Shown piece after piece: positions 1 to 9,163 of a stretch of DNA of 64,000 nt. The stretch spans positions 186,001 through 250,000 of the forward strand of contig NZ_JAAABI010000002.1 in the NCBI RefSeq assembly GCF_009903685.1, given 5' to 3'. The notes beneath the pieces are model-generated. The model searched no databases, had not been told where the DNA came from, and worked only from the letters and a program-made list of their open reading frames with translations. Numbering within the stretch: the first letter of the stretch is position 1; every line of letters starts with the position of its first letter. The position numbers and the translations under genes were made by a program. Source of the stretch: Flagellimonas ochracea (GTDB lineage Bacteria > Bacteroidota > Bacteroidia > Flavobacteriales > Flavobacteriaceae).

Positions 1-1074
1 AGGAATTTTTCTGTAAAACTCATCTGGGTTGGTCAAGTGTGCCAAAAATGCATCAATTTTGTCATCAGGGACCAGCTCTCCCAGTAAAGTCCAATACATG
101 CCGATGTGCTTTCTTTTGATTTGTTTTCCATATCCCAAATCATAATAGAAGCTATCTTGGTCATCCCAACAAAGTTGGTTCAGCGCTTCCTTTACTTCCC
201 GATGAAACGTTTCATACATCTTAAGATCTTCTGTTTGGCCTATTTCATTGGCAATAAAGCTTAGTTGTTTGGAAAGCATCGCCATTTGGGCGGTAAAGTC
301 CACCAGTCGGCCTTGTTTGTTCCATAAACCCTGCAAAGTTTCCACATAGTCCGCTATGAACATATTCAATCGTTCTTCTGCGGTAGAACCGCCCATTTTA
401 CCCAATTTATCCCCTAATTCGTGGTGAGTCATTCCATTGCCCTCATCAGTGGTCCAATTTCTGGGGGAACGAGGTATATTGTCCATGCCCATGCCCAAAG
501 TATCTCCCCAAAAAAGCTTGTCGTCACCTTGATAGGTGCTTACCAAAAATTCAAAATTTTTCTTTAGAAAAGGATAGGCATAACGCAGTCTTTCCTTGTC
601 TTGCTTCACATGATAGATTTCAGTTTCGGCAAAACCCAACAAGGGCGGATTTATGGAAACGGGATGGTCTTTTGACCAAAGTGGTCTTCCGTCTTTTCTG
701 TACTCTCTGCAGATGTAGCCATCTTCTTCCATTCGCTCATAGAAATTGTCCAATGCTTGATATACGGGCAATTCATCCATGTGGTATTTGGCAAAGCAAG
801 CTATGAAACAAGAGTCCCAAAGAAATATATTGTCAGAAAAAGCAGCATCCACAAAGGGCTCTTTAAAAAAGGGTTCCCTGTCTCCTCCGCGGACTTTGCT
901 TTTGGTTATCTCCAGTGCTTTGGCGTACATTCTCCCGCTTAATTTAGAGGTGACTTTAAAGCGGTGGGATTCCATTTCATTTGCATTTTCAACAATCTCA
1001 TCCCTGCAACCCATGGCCACCGTACTCCCCAAGGTTGCCAAGCCCAACGTCTTATAAAAATCTCTTCGCTCCAT
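1..1074 (-). CDS. MGH1-like / GH63-type glycoside hydrolase, Tat lipoprotein (3' end outside window)
   Basis: The first 358 residues read without a stop to the window edge, so the C-terminus is missing. The N-terminus has a twin-arginine signal (RRDFYK) followed by a hydrophobic stretch and a lipobox-like VAMGC, suggesting Tat export and lipidation. The body has the (alpha/alpha)6-barrel style of mannosylglycerate-hydrolase-like and trehalase-like enzymes, with segments such as FLWDSCF (about residue 83) and MDNIPRSPRNW. Family knowledge suggests hydrolysis of an alpha-linked glucoside or mannoside in the periplasm; the substrate cannot be told from sequence. It ends 5 bases before the stop of the ThuA gene behind it on the same strand, so the two are probably co-transcribed. 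Confidence 0.8.
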   Translation of the reverse strand, partial: MERRDFYKTLGLATLGSTVAMGCRDEIVENANEMESHRFKVTSKLSGRMYAKALEITKSKVRGGDREPFFKEPFVDAAFSDNIFLWDSCFIACFAKYHMDELPVYQALDNFYERMEEDGYICREYRKDGRPLWSKDHPVSINPPLLGFAETEIYHVKQDKERLRYAYPFLKKNFEFLVSTYQGDDKLFWGDTLGMGMDNIPRSPRNWTTDEGNGMTHHELGDKLGKMGGSTAEERLNMFIADYVETLQGLWNKQGRLVDFTAQMAMLSKQLSFIANEIGQTEDLKMYETFHREVKEALNQLCWDDQDSFYYDLGYGKQIKRKHIGMYWTLLGELVPDDKIDAFLAHLTNPDEFYRKIP

Positions 1075-1079
1075 ATTTC

Positions 1080-1853
1080 TCAGTTATTTTCATCTCTCTT
1101 TAAGCACCATTGAATTGCCCCCAAAAGGTGTTTTCGAAATGCGGGCTCATCAAAAGTAGCTTCGGTATGTCCCCCTCCGGTATAATAGGCTCTGCCTCCA
1201 TCAAATTCGTGGTACCATGCTATGGGATGGTTTGCTCCATTGGTTCCGCCAGAATAACTTTTCTCATCCAAATTGAGCAGTACGGTTACATTCGGATTCA
1301 GGTTTTTGTAGTTATACCATTCATCACTCCTTGACCAAGTATCATTTAAATGGGAAGTCGAGGAGTGGTCTTTGCGCAGGACGTCAATCCTTGCATCCAA
1401 CACATTGGGGTCATTTGGGTGACTCTCAAAATATCCTCCCACCAATTTACCGTACCAAGTCCAGTCATACTCCGTATCGGCTGCAGCATGAATGCCCAAA
1501 TAGCTCCCACCATTTTTGATGTACTTTTCAAAGGCCCTTTGTTGCTCTTCCTCTAAGACATCCATGGTGGTGCTTAAAAAAACAACCAGCTTATAGTTTT
1601 TAAGGTTGCTATCATTGAAATCTTCTCCACTTTCCGTTTGCAGGGCAACAAATCCATTTGCACGGCCCAACTCGCGCAAGGTCCGTACCCCCTTTTCAAT
1701 GGATGTATGACGGTAGCCTGCTGTCTTTGTAAATACCATTACCAGTTCAGGCATTTTTACGCTATCATTTTCTAGTGATGTTGGTTTTTCCTGTGCATTC
1801 ACCTGAAATGCAAAAAAGGCAATCAACAAAATGGACAATCTATTTGGCTTCAT
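1080..1853 (-). CDS. ThuA domain protein (trehalose-utilization type), secreted
   Basis: This 257-residue protein has a signal peptide ending near VNAQ (residue 20), followed by a single ThuA fold with a glutamine-amidotransferase-like architecture. Typical family segments are GYRHTSIEKG, GIHAAADTEYDW and the C-terminal WYHEFDGGRAYYTGGGH. In Bacteroidota, ThuA domains usually sit in exported sugar-catabolism proteins; the reaction is not settled. The glycoside hydrolase gene lies directly downstream, which supports a joint role in handling an exported or scavenged carbohydrate (inference). The start follows 11 bases after the stop of the upstream AraC-type gene. Confidence 0.85.
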   Translation of the reverse strand: MKPNRLSILLIAFFAFQVNAQEKPTSLENDSVKMPELVMVFTKTAGYRHTSIEKGVRTLRELGRANGFVALQTESGEDFNDSNLKNYKLVVFLSTTMDVLEEEQQRAFEKYIKNGGSYLGIHAAADTEYDWTWYGKLVGGYFESHPNDPNVLDARIDVLRKDHSSTSHLNDTWSRSDEWYNYKNLNPNVTVLLNLDEKSYSGGTNGANHPIAWYHEFDGGRAYYTGGGHTEATFDEPAFRKHLLGAIQWCLKRDENN

Positions 1854-1864
1854 TCTTTTTGTAT

Positions 1865-2749
1865 TTAGGAATTTGAAGTTAAATATTTTTTGGGGGTCGT
1901 GCCATACTTCTTTTTAAAGGAAGTTATAAAATGGCTTGCGGTGCTGTATCCAACTTTAAGACCTACTTCATTCACATTGTGCCTTCCCGTTTCAAGCATT
2001 TTACGGGCATACTCCATTTTATAATCGAACAAAAAGCCGTAGACGGAATCGCCATAAATCTGCTTAAACCCTTCTTTAAGTTTTCTGAGACTCAATCCAA
2101 TTTCCTCAGAAAGTTCGGCCAATGTTGGAGGTTCCACCATTCGCGAAATGATAATTTCCTTGGCCATTTTGATGCGTCTTACATTGTCCTCATCCGCCAA
2201 GTAAGGACATTGTTCCAAGTCCGCCTCCTCTGTTTTGTTGAAGTAGAGGGATACCAGTTCGTATACTTTGCCTTTGATATAGAGTTGCTTCACAGATGGG
2301 TGTAAATTATAGTTCATCAACTGGCTAAGTACAACCGCGATGGCAGGGGAAACCATTTCTTGGGCGTAATATTTTTTCTCTTTATTGTCCTCGCTCAAAA
2401 ATGGAATATAATCGGCCTCGGACGAGAAAAGTGCATGGAATTTTCGGATGGTCATCACCACCGAGAGCAACCACGAATTGGGTGTCACCACCAAATTCAA
2501 GGGTAAATCCTTTTGGGTGTTGTAGAGCAAAAGGGAGTTTTCCTCATTTACCTCAAGATGATAGTTCCCCTCATTAAAATTGAACCGCGATCTTCCTTTA
2601 AGACAAAAATGAAACTGGATATACGTGCTATCTATTTCCCGTTCCATCAACTGGGATTCATTGCTATCGTTTTGAATCTTAAGGAGATAAAAGCCATCTT
2701 CTACCTTTGTTTCATCATAAGTTCCTTTAGCGATATTTTTTGTTGTCAT
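1865..2749 (-). CDS. AraC-family transcriptional regulator (PchR-like)
   Basis: The 294-residue protein has an N-terminal cupin-like ligand domain (about 1-180) and a C-terminal AraC double helix-turn-helix (about 195-290), including VNEVGLKVGYSTASHFITSF and the closing KKKYGTTPKKYL. The C-terminus resembles siderophore-responsive PchR/YbtA regulators, where the domain partner senses an iron chelator. It is divergent from hemA, and the shared 200-bp gap carries an 8+8 bp inverted repeat, so control of the haem operon is a reasonable inference. The ThuA and glycoside hydrolase genes follow on the same strand, so it could instead regulate those. Confidence 0.85.
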   Translation of the reverse strand: MTTKNIAKGTYDETKVEDGFYLLKIQNDSNESQLMEREIDSTYIQFHFCLKGRSRFNFNEGNYHLEVNEENSLLLYNTQKDLPLNLVVTPNSWLLSVVMTIRKFHALFSSEADYIPFLSEDNKEKKYYAQEMVSPAIAVVLSQLMNYNLHPSVKQLYIKGKVYELVSLYFNKTEEADLEQCPYLADEDNVRRIKMAKEIIISRMVEPPTLAELSEEIGLSLRKLKEGFKQIYGDSVYGFLFDYKMEYARKMLETGRHNVNEVGLKVGYSTASHFITSFKKKYGTTPKKYLTSNS

Positions 2750-2775
2750 ATTGGACCTATTTTCTTTTAAATTTC

Positions 2776-2796
2776 AATTTAGAATGACTCTAAATT
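2776..2796. promoter_or_regulatory. Inverted repeat, candidate Fur-superfamily operator between araC-type gene and hemA
   Basis: AATTTAGA and TCTAAATT are perfect reverse complements around a 5-base spacer. The core TTTAGAATGACTCTAAA differs at one position from the TTTAGAA-N3-TTCTAAA iron control element known for Irr-type Fur-family proteins in Alphaproteobacteria, and resembles PerR boxes. It lies 27 bases upstream of the regulator start and about 130 bases upstream of the hemA promoter. A role as operator is inference. Confidence 0.5.
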
Positions 2797-2925
2797 ATAT
2801 TATTGTATAGCAAATTTATCAATAAAATCAATGGTTATGCCCCTTTTTTAAAGAATTTAACCAAAAAATAGACTGCCCTTTAGCTTTTAGTTCCGCCAGC
2901 GTTATTTTTTAATGTGCTGCACTCC

Positions 2926-2933
2926 TATTTTTG
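2926..2933 (+). promoter_or_regulatory. -7 element of the hemA promoter (TATTTTTG)
   Basis: TATTTTTG fits the Bacteroidota -7 consensus TAnnTTTG exactly. It lies 19 bases upstream of the ATG at 2953 but downstream of the in-frame ATG at 2914, so the transcript probably begins after 2914. This decides in favour of the 2953 start for hemA. I found no convincing -33 TTG. Confidence 0.5.
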
Positions 2934-2952
2934 TGTTGCGATTTTATCCTTT

Positions 2953-4209
2953 ATGAGGAACTACCATATTTCAAAACATAATTCCTTCTATGCCGTTGGG
3001 TTGAGTTATAGAAAGGCAGATGCTGAGGTGAGAGGAAAGTTCAGTCTTGATGTTCCTTCTATCGATCATATTTTACGCAAGGCCAAGGAGATTGGTGTTG
3101 ATGGACTTCTTGCCATCTCAACATGCAACAGAACCGAACTCTATGGTTTCGCACAACACCCCTACCAACTTATAAAACTACTTTGCGACCAGACCCATGG
3201 AACGCTGGAAGAGTTTCAAGAGGTGGCCTATGTATACAAAAACCATGACGCCATTGCCCATGTGTTTAAAGTGGGGACCGGTTTGGACAGTCAAATTTTG
3301 GGCGACTTTGAAATCATCAGTCAGATTAAGCAAGGATTTTACCGAGCAAAGAAGCACGATATGGCCAACCCTTTCTTGGAACGCTTGTGCAATTCAGTGA
3401 TTCAGGCCAGTAAGCGTATCAAAAATGAAACAGAGTTGTCTTCGGGTGCCACTTCGGTCGCTTTTGCTTCTGTAAAATATATTCTGGATACTTTTCCCGA
3501 TATTTCAGAAAAGAACATCTTGCTTTTTGGCACGGGCAAAATTGGAAGAAACACCTGTGAAAATCTGGTAAAACATTCTAAGCATTCACACATTACCCTG
3601 ATTAATCGTACTCGGGAAAAGGCTGAAAATATTGCTGGAAAATTTAAGCTGGCCGTTAAAGATTATGGTGATCTCCAGACCGAAATCCGAAAAACAGACA
3701 TCCTTGTTGTAGCTACGGGAGCCCAACTGCCCACGGTGTCGAAAGCATTGATTTATCCTAAAAAACCATTGTTAATTTTGGACCTTTCGGTTCCAAAAAA
3801 TGTATCGGACGATGTCCTGGAGCTTCCCAATGTGTCCTTGGTACATTTGGATCAGCTTTCACAGATTACAGATGACACACTTGCCAGAAGAAAAAAACAG
3901 GTCCCGAAAGCTGAGGCCATTATTCAAGAGGTAAGAAAAGATTTCCTAAAATGGCTCGAAACCCGAAAGTTTGCTCCGGTGATACATGCGCTAAAGGAAA
4001 AATTGAAAACCATGAAAGAGGAGGAAATTGATTTCCACTCCAAAAAATTAGACGACTTCAACCAAGATCAGGCGGAAATAATTTCGGAACGCATCATTCA
4101 AAAGATAACCAAACAGTTTGCCAACCATTTAAAGCGTTCTGAGGTGGATACCGAGGACAGCCTAGAACTTATACAAAAGGTCTTTCAGCTAGAAATCCAT
4201 TCTAAATGA
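2953..4209 (+). CDS. hemA: Glutamyl-tRNA reductase
   Basis: The protein reduces glutamyl-tRNA to glutamate-1-semialdehyde, the first committed step of C5-pathway tetrapyrrole synthesis. At 418 residues it has the usual length. The catalytic cysteine is in STCNRTELYG (Cys58), followed by the family segment GLDSQILGDFEI, a Rossmann NADPH domain (ILLFGTGKIGRNTC) and a C-terminal helical dimerisation region. A longer frame opens at 2914, but those 13 extra residues are not family-like and lie upstream of the predicted transcription start. The stop overlaps the hemC start by four bases (ATGA), showing translational coupling. Confidence 0.95.
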   Translation: MRNYHISKHNSFYAVGLSYRKADAEVRGKFSLDVPSIDHILRKAKEIGVDGLLAISTCNRTELYGFAQHPYQLIKLLCDQTHGTLEEFQEVAYVYKNHDAIAHVFKVGTGLDSQILGDFEIISQIKQGFYRAKKHDMANPFLERLCNSVIQASKRIKNETELSSGATSVAFASVKYILDTFPDISEKNILLFGTGKIGRNTCENLVKHSKHSHITLINRTREKAENIAGKFKLAVKDYGDLQTEIRKTDILVVATGAQLPTVSKALIYPKKPLLILDLSVPKNVSDDVLELPNVSLVHLDQLSQITDDTLARRKKQVPKAEAIIQEVRKDFLKWLETRKFAPVIHALKEKLKTMKEEEIDFHSKKLDDFNQDQAEIISERIIQKITKQFANHLKRSEVDTEDSLELIQKVFQLEIHSK

Positions 4210-5132
4210 GTAAAATCATACGAATCGGAACCCGCGATAGTGAACTTGCACTATGGCAAGCCACCACCGTACAAAACAAATTGGAGGCCCTAGGCCACGA
4301 CACCACTTTAGTGCCCCTAAAATCCACCGGTGACCAGGTTTTGGACAAGCCCCTTTACGAATTGGGCATTACGGGAATATTTACTAAAACCTTGGATATC
4401 GCCTTATTGAAAGATCAGATAGACATTGCCGTACATTCCATGAAAGATGTGCCCACCCAACTGCCAAAAGGCATTGTTCGGGCTGCCGTGCTGGACCGCG
4501 CCATTGCCCATGATGTCCTGGTGCACAAAGGATTGGATTTTTTAGAATCAGGCCAAGTTGCTACCATTGCTACTGGAAGTTTGAGAAGAAAGGCCCAGTG
4601 GTTACATAAATACCCAAACCACAAGATCGTGAATCTTAGAGGAAATGTCAACACCCGTCTCCTCAAAGTAATTGAAAATGATTGGCAAGGAGCCATTTTT
4701 GCACAAGCGGGATTGGAACGGATCAAATTATTGCCCAAAGATGTCTTGGTTTTGGACTGGATGATTCCCGCGCCTGCCCAAGGGGCCATGATGGTGGTGG
4801 CGAAGGAAGAGGATATTACTCTGGCAAAAGTCCTTGCGAAGCTTAACCATAGAGAAACGGAAATCGCAACTAGTATTGAACGACTGTTTCTAAGGACTCT
4901 GGAAGGAGGCTGTACTGCTCCGATAGGGGCCTTGGCCCAAATAATGGACCAAAACGTGCACTTTCAAGGTGCTTTGTTCTCTCTGGATGGCAAACAGAAA
5001 ATCGAAGTTAAAAAGGAGATTCCTTTATCCAAAACCGAAGGCTTTGGGGAAGTCTGTGCCCAAGAAGTTTTGAATTCGGGAGGCGATAAATTGATGCAGG
5101 AAATTAGAAATGAAAACAGTGCTCTCCACTAA
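4206..5132 (+). CDS. hemC: Hydroxymethylbilane synthase (porphobilinogen deaminase)
   Basis: This 308-residue enzyme joins four porphobilinogens into hydroxymethylbilane. The dipyrromethane-cofactor cysteine is visible in EGGCTAPIGA (Cys236), the catalytic aspartate in HSMKDVPT (Asp81), and the arginine-rich substrate site in GSLRRKAQ and NLRGNVNTRL. It begins inside the last codons of hemA and overlaps hemD by 23 bases at its 3' end, so hemA-C-D-E form one tightly packed transcription unit. Confidence 0.96.
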   Translation: MSKIIRIGTRDSELALWQATTVQNKLEALGHDTTLVPLKSTGDQVLDKPLYELGITGIFTKTLDIALLKDQIDIAVHSMKDVPTQLPKGIVRAAVLDRAIAHDVLVHKGLDFLESGQVATIATGSLRRKAQWLHKYPNHKIVNLRGNVNTRLLKVIENDWQGAIFAQAGLERIKLLPKDVLVLDWMIPAPAQGAMMVVAKEEDITLAKVLAKLNHRETEIATSIERLFLRTLEGGCTAPIGALAQIMDQNVHFQGALFSLDGKQKIEVKKEIPLSKTEGFGEVCAQEVLNSGGDKLMQEIRNENSALH

Positions 5133-5775
5133 AATTCTAACACCATCCCAAAAGGAACTGTTTCTAAACTCAGGTTTGGGGCTGGTGGAATATGATGCGC
5201 TTCGTATTGAATTGTCAGATGTTGAAATTCCATTGGACAACAAGAATTTTATTTTTACAAGCAAGAACGCAGTAAAAGCATTTCTGAGTAGCACAAAATC
5301 ATTGGAAAAATCCCCCTTTCGCGCATTTTGTGTTGGCTCAAAAACTGCACATCTATTAATCGAGAATGGTTTAAACGTAGTGAAAATGGAGGAAAATGCT
5401 TCAAATTTGGCCAGTTTTATATCAAAAAACCATAAAAATGAGGCTTTCCTTTTCCTTTGTGGAAACTTAAGAAGAAATGAGCTTCCGGAAGCACTTCTAG
5501 AAAATAACATTCGGTATAAAGAAATTGAAGTGTACCGTACCCATCTTGTACCAAAAGCCTTCAACCAGGAATTCGATGCAATTCTATTCTTCAGCCCCAG
5601 TGGTATAAAAAGTTATCTTTCAAAAAACGTCATCAATAATAGCATGCTTTTCTGTATTGGGGACACCACAGCTTCGGAAGCTAAAAAACATTCAAATAAT
5701 ATATCAGTCGCCAATAAACCCACAGTGGAGAACCTGTTGGTACAGGCAATAAAACATTTCAAAAAAAATGATTAA
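5110..5775 (+). CDS. hemD: Uroporphyrinogen-III synthase
   Basis: The 221-residue protein shows the weakly conserved two-lobe HemD fold: an N-terminal [10 protein letters not shown] segment, a central CVGSKTA turn, and the C-terminal pair YRTHLVP and [11 protein letters not shown]. It cyclises hydroxymethylbilane with inversion of ring D. Sequence identity across HemD proteins is always low, so position between hemC and hemE is a major part of the evidence. It overlaps hemC by 23 bases and hemE by 8 bases. Confidence 0.92.
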   Translation: MKTVLSTKILTPSQKELFLNSGLGLVEYDALRIELSDVEIPLDNKNFIFTSKNAVKAFLSSTKSLEKSPFRAFCVGSKTAHLLIENGLNVVKMEENASNLASFISKNHKNEAFLFLCGNLRRNELPEALLENNIRYKEIEVYRTHLVPKAFNQEFDAILFFSPSGIKSYLSKNVINNSMLFCIGDTTASEAKKHSNNISVANKPTVENLLVQAIKHFKKND

Positions 5776-6793
5776 AAACGATTTGTTTCTTAGAGCTCTA
5801 AAAGGTGAAACGGTTGACCGTCCTCCGGTTTGGATGATGCGCCAAGCCGGTCGTTATTTGCCAGAATTTATGGAGATTCGAAAGAAATACGATTTTTTTA
5901 CCCGGTGTCAAACGCCCGAATTGGCCTCCGAAATAACCGTGCAGCCCATTCGAAGGTATGGAATGGATGCTGCCATTTTGTTCAGTGATATTTTGGTGAT
6001 TCCACAGGCCATGAACATCGAAGTGGAAATGAAACCCAATTTCGGACCGTATCTGCCAAGCCCTATTCGCTCTAAAGAAGACCTAGATCGAGTAATTATA
6101 CCAGAAGTTGGAGAAGCCCTGGGTTATGTGATGGAGGCCATTACTGCTACCAAAGAAAAACTGAACGATGAAATTCCGTTGATTGGGTTTGCCGGTTCAC
6201 CATGGACGTTGCTCTGCTATTGTGTAGAGGGGCAGGGAAGCAAAAGCTTTGACAAAGCGCGTGGGTTTTGTTTCACACAACCAGAGCTTGCGCACCAATT
6301 GCTTCAAAAAATTACAGACACTACCATTGCTTATCTAAAGGCCAAGGTGAAAGCTGGAGTAAATGCCGTTCAGGTTTTTGATTCATGGGGAGGAATGCTA
6401 TCGCCTAAAGACTATCAAGAATTTTCTTGGCAATACATCCAGCAGATTGTTAACGCACTTAAAGATATTGCTCCTGTAATCGTATTTGGAAAGGGCTGCT
6501 GGTTTGCTTTAAAAGAAATGGCCCAATCTGGAGCAGCAGCGGTAGGTGTGGATTGGACCTGTTCGCCCCAAAATGCCAGGTATTTGACCGGAGGCAATGT
6601 TACCCTCCAAGGTAATTTTGACCCAGCAAGATTGCTTTCACCTCCTAATCAAATTAGGAAAATGGTCACCCAAATGATACATGATTTTGGGAAGGACAAA
6701 TATGTGGCAAACTTGGGTCACGGCATTCTACCCAATATTCCTGTGGACCATGCCAAAGCATTTGTTGACGCAGTAAAAGAATTTAAAGCGTGA
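5768..6793 (+). CDS. hemE: Uroporphyrinogen decarboxylase
   Basis: The 341-residue protein decarboxylates the four acetate side chains of uroporphyrinogen III to give coproporphyrinogen III. The N-terminal signature [16 protein letters not shown] contains the substrate-binding arginines; [10 protein letters not shown] and the C-terminal FGKGCWF and NLGHGILPN regions also fit the family. The start overlaps hemD by 8 bases. Its TGA overlaps the GTG start of the next gene. Confidence 0.96.
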   Translation: MIKNDLFLRALKGETVDRPPVWMMRQAGRYLPEFMEIRKKYDFFTRCQTPELASEITVQPIRRYGMDAAILFSDILVIPQAMNIEVEMKPNFGPYLPSPIRSKEDLDRVIIPEVGEALGYVMEAITATKEKLNDEIPLIGFAGSPWTLLCYCVEGQGSKSFDKARGFCFTQPELAHQLLQKITDTTIAYLKAKVKAGVNAVQVFDSWGGMLSPKDYQEFSWQYIQQIVNALKDIAPVIVFGKGCWFALKEMAQSGAAAVGVDWTCSPQNARYLTGGNVTLQGNFDPARLLSPPNQIRKMVTQMIHDFGKDKYVANLGHGILPNIPVDHAKAFVDAVKEFKA

Positions 6794-7281
6794 ATCCCAT
6801 AGCGTTACTTAAGCGGGCAAGCCTTAAAAATATACTGAAAATTATTTTTATTGGATTGAAGCGGCCTCTTTTTGTGACCCCAACGATTGAGGCAACTAGG
6901 CAATGCATTAAAATAGCTACAAAAAACTATGGTAAACTGCATCACAAAAATGGACGGGCAAATGCCTTCAGGCATGCTTTCTGGAATTATTTGATTGCAA
7001 AAAGATGTTTAAAATGGGCAAACAATTATGAAACTGTTTTAAGTTGGGCCAAAAGAATCACAGATTGGCATGAAAACGCTTTTCCAAATAATCAACTGGC
7101 CAAAAAAATGGATTTTCACAACAATGCTGTCGGTCGAATGGTTTTTGAGCAAAATTTGACCACATCAGAAGATGAAGTCCTTAAACTTCTTAAGGAAATG
7201 ACGAAAGATTCAATTAAAATTGATGAAAATTCAGATTTGTCCATGTATAAAGACCAATTGGTACATATTATAGATCGATGA
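6790..7281 (+). CDS. DUF6973-type protein embedded in the haem operon
   Basis: This 163-residue protein has no known function. It has a basic, hydrophobic N-terminus, then a histidine-rich core ([21 protein letters not shown], around residues 53-72, and [10 protein letters not shown] near 95-105) that I associate with the DUF6973 family; conserved His/Asn/Arg residues suggest a metal or nucleotide site but no reaction. It starts at GTG overlapping the hemE stop (GTGA) and ends overlapping the hemF start (ATGA), so it is translationally coupled on both sides to haem enzymes. A role near coproporphyrinogen handling is conceivable but is inference. Confidence 0.7.
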   Translation: MNPIALLKRASLKNILKIIFIGLKRPLFVTPTIEATRQCIKIATKNYGKLHHKNGRANAFRHAFWNYLIAKRCLKWANNYETVLSWAKRITDWHENAFPNNQLAKKMDFHNNAVGRMVFEQNLTTSEDEVLKLLKEMTKDSIKIDENSDLSMYKDQLVHIIDR

Positions 7282-8180
7282 AAAGCAAATTTTACGATTA
7301 CATTCAAGACCTACAGGACTCGATAACCTCCAAATTGGAAGAAATCGATGGAAAAGTCAGATTTCAACAAGACCTATGGCAACGTCCCGAAGGTGGGGGT
7401 GGAAGAACACGGGTAATTGAAAATGGTGCCGTGTTCGAAAAAGGTGGAGTGAACATTTCAAAAGTACATGGAGAACTACCCAAGAGCATGCAAGATTATT
7501 TTGGTGTAAAGGATGCCGATTTTTTTGCCTGTGGCCTCAGTTTGGTCATACATCCAAAAAGCCCCATGGTGCCCACCGTCCATGCCAATTGGCGTTATTT
7601 TGAAATGTATGATAAACAGGGTGACATCGTGGACCAATGGTTCGGTGGCGGACAAGATCTTACTCCGTATTATCTATTCGAGGAGGATGCAACACATTTT
7701 CATCAAATTTGCAAAAAGGCCTGTGATGCCCATGACCCCGAATTTTATCCCACGTATAAAGAAAAATGCGATAATTATTTCTGGAATACCCATCGAAACG
7801 AAGCGCGTGGTGTGGGCGGCTTGTTTTTTGATTATTGCAAAGCAACGGACACCATGAGCATAGAAGATTGGTATCAGTTTGTAACGGAGGTTGGCGATAG
7901 TTTTTTGGAAGCGTACATACCCATCGTTACAAAACGAAAAGACCTACCCTTTACCCAAGACCAAAGGAATTGGCAAGAAATACGACGTGGCCGCTATGTG
8001 GAATTCAACTTAGTTCATGATAAGGGAACTCTTTTTGGGTTGCGGACCAACGGACGTATTGAAAGTATTCTGATGAGTTTGCCCCCCCATGTGCAATGGA
8101 GGTATGACCATCATCCAGCAAAAGAAAGTGAAGAAGCCAAATTGGTTGAAGTGCTTCAAAATCCTAAGGCATGGGTTTGA
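7278..8180 (+). CDS. hemF: Oxygen-dependent coproporphyrinogen-III oxidase
   Basis: The 300-residue enzyme oxidatively decarboxylates coproporphyrinogen III to protoporphyrinogen IX using molecular oxygen. Family hallmarks are GGGGRTRVIENG, HANWRYFE, the WFGGGQDLTPYY loop and the C-terminal RRGRYVEFNLVHDKGT. Presence of the oxygen-dependent form points to aerobic growth; the anaerobic HemN, HemG/HemY and HemH are not in this window. It overlaps the DUF6973 gene by 4 bases and the following DUF4421 gene by 10. Confidence 0.97.
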   Translation: MKSKFYDYIQDLQDSITSKLEEIDGKVRFQQDLWQRPEGGGGRTRVIENGAVFEKGGVNISKVHGELPKSMQDYFGVKDADFFACGLSLVIHPKSPMVPTVHANWRYFEMYDKQGDIVDQWFGGGQDLTPYYLFEEDATHFHQICKKACDAHDPEFYPTYKEKCDNYFWNTHRNEARGVGGLFFDYCKATDTMSIEDWYQFVTEVGDSFLEAYIPIVTKRKDLPFTQDQRNWQEIRRGRYVEFNLVHDKGTLFGLRTNGRIESILMSLPPHVQWRYDHHPAKESEEAKLVEVLQNPKAWV

Positions 8181-9115
8181 AAATAAAGCTTTGTATAGGG
8201 TTCGTCCTGGTATCTTGTTCAGTTTGGAGCCAAGACGAACCCTATATAAGAAGCTTTCCAGAAAAACTTACCGTTCGCTTGGGGATGCAGAATACATCCA
8301 ACAGTTTTACCGTTTTCAACGAAGAAGACAATTCAGAAGTGGAATTCGCACCCAACAATAAAACCTATCTGGGGGTTTCATTCCTTTTCAGGTCCATTGA
8401 ACTTGATTTCGGTTATGCTCCAAACTTTCTTTCCGAAAATCAAGATAATGATGGCTCAAGATTATTTACCCTTAACTTTAGGATGTTTTTGGGACAATGG
8501 ATGCAAACCCTGGACTTTTACAATCAAAAGGGCTTTTTTGCCAATATTGAAGGAGGGGCAATATACTTTCCAGAACTCAAAACCTTAAAAATTGGTGGTT
8601 CCACAAGCCGAATTTTCAACAAAAACTTTTCTTTCAGAGCGATAGGCTTTCAAAATGAATGGCAAAAGAAAAGTGCAGGAAGTTTCATTCCTAGGTTCAC
8701 GTACTACTATACCCGCTTTAGTTTTGAAAATCCTGAAGCTCTTGTTAACACGGAACACACCTTAAATTTGGCTGTGGGACCAGGATATTATTACAACTTG
8801 GTTTTAGCAAAGCACATAATTTTAGGAGCCGGGGGCACGTTGGGTGCTGGAATGCACATTTCTAGTTCCAACGGAGATACTTCTGCAAATTTTCTTGCGC
8901 AAGCTATCTTTAGAACGGTGTTGGGCTATAATTCAGAAAACTTTTTCACAGGAGTTAATCTGAATGCACAGGTACTCGCTTATGAAGATGATGAAACCAC
9001 CGCGGTGGCCGACTCGTTGTCATTTGTTGAATTTTATTTGGGGTATCGGTTCAATGCCCCTAAAAAGTGGGTAGAAAAAGCAGATAAATTCAATAAAAAA
9101 TATGGGCTCGATTAG
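8171..9115 (+). CDS. DUF4421 outer-membrane protein
   Basis: This 314-residue protein carries a signal peptide ending near CSVWSQ (residue 21) and alternating hydrophobic/aromatic strands (for example YLGVSFLFRSIELDFGYAPN) typical of an outer-membrane beta-barrel. I place it in the DUF4421 family, frequent in Bacteroidota, with no known function. It overlaps hemF by 10 bases and precedes hemB by 48, so it belongs to the haem transcription unit by position; whether it handles porphyrins is unknown. Confidence 0.75.
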   Translation: MGLKIKLCIGFVLVSCSVWSQDEPYIRSFPEKLTVRLGMQNTSNSFTVFNEEDNSEVEFAPNNKTYLGVSFLFRSIELDFGYAPNFLSENQDNDGSRLFTLNFRMFLGQWMQTLDFYNQKGFFANIEGGAIYFPELKTLKIGGSTSRIFNKNFSFRAIGFQNEWQKKSAGSFIPRFTYYYTRFSFENPEALVNTEHTLNLAVGPGYYYNLVLAKHIILGAGGTLGAGMHISSSNGDTSANFLAQAIFRTVLGYNSENFFTGVNLNAQVLAYEDDETTAVADSLSFVEFYLGYRFNAPKKWVEKADKFNKKYGLD

Positions 9116-9163
9116 ATTAATTTTCGAACTTGAGCTTAATTCAAACAAATTATTCCGAATACG

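Noticed and set aside
2914-2952. Earlier ATG for hemA
   Set aside because: It lies upstream of the predicted -7 element, and the extra residues do not match the family.
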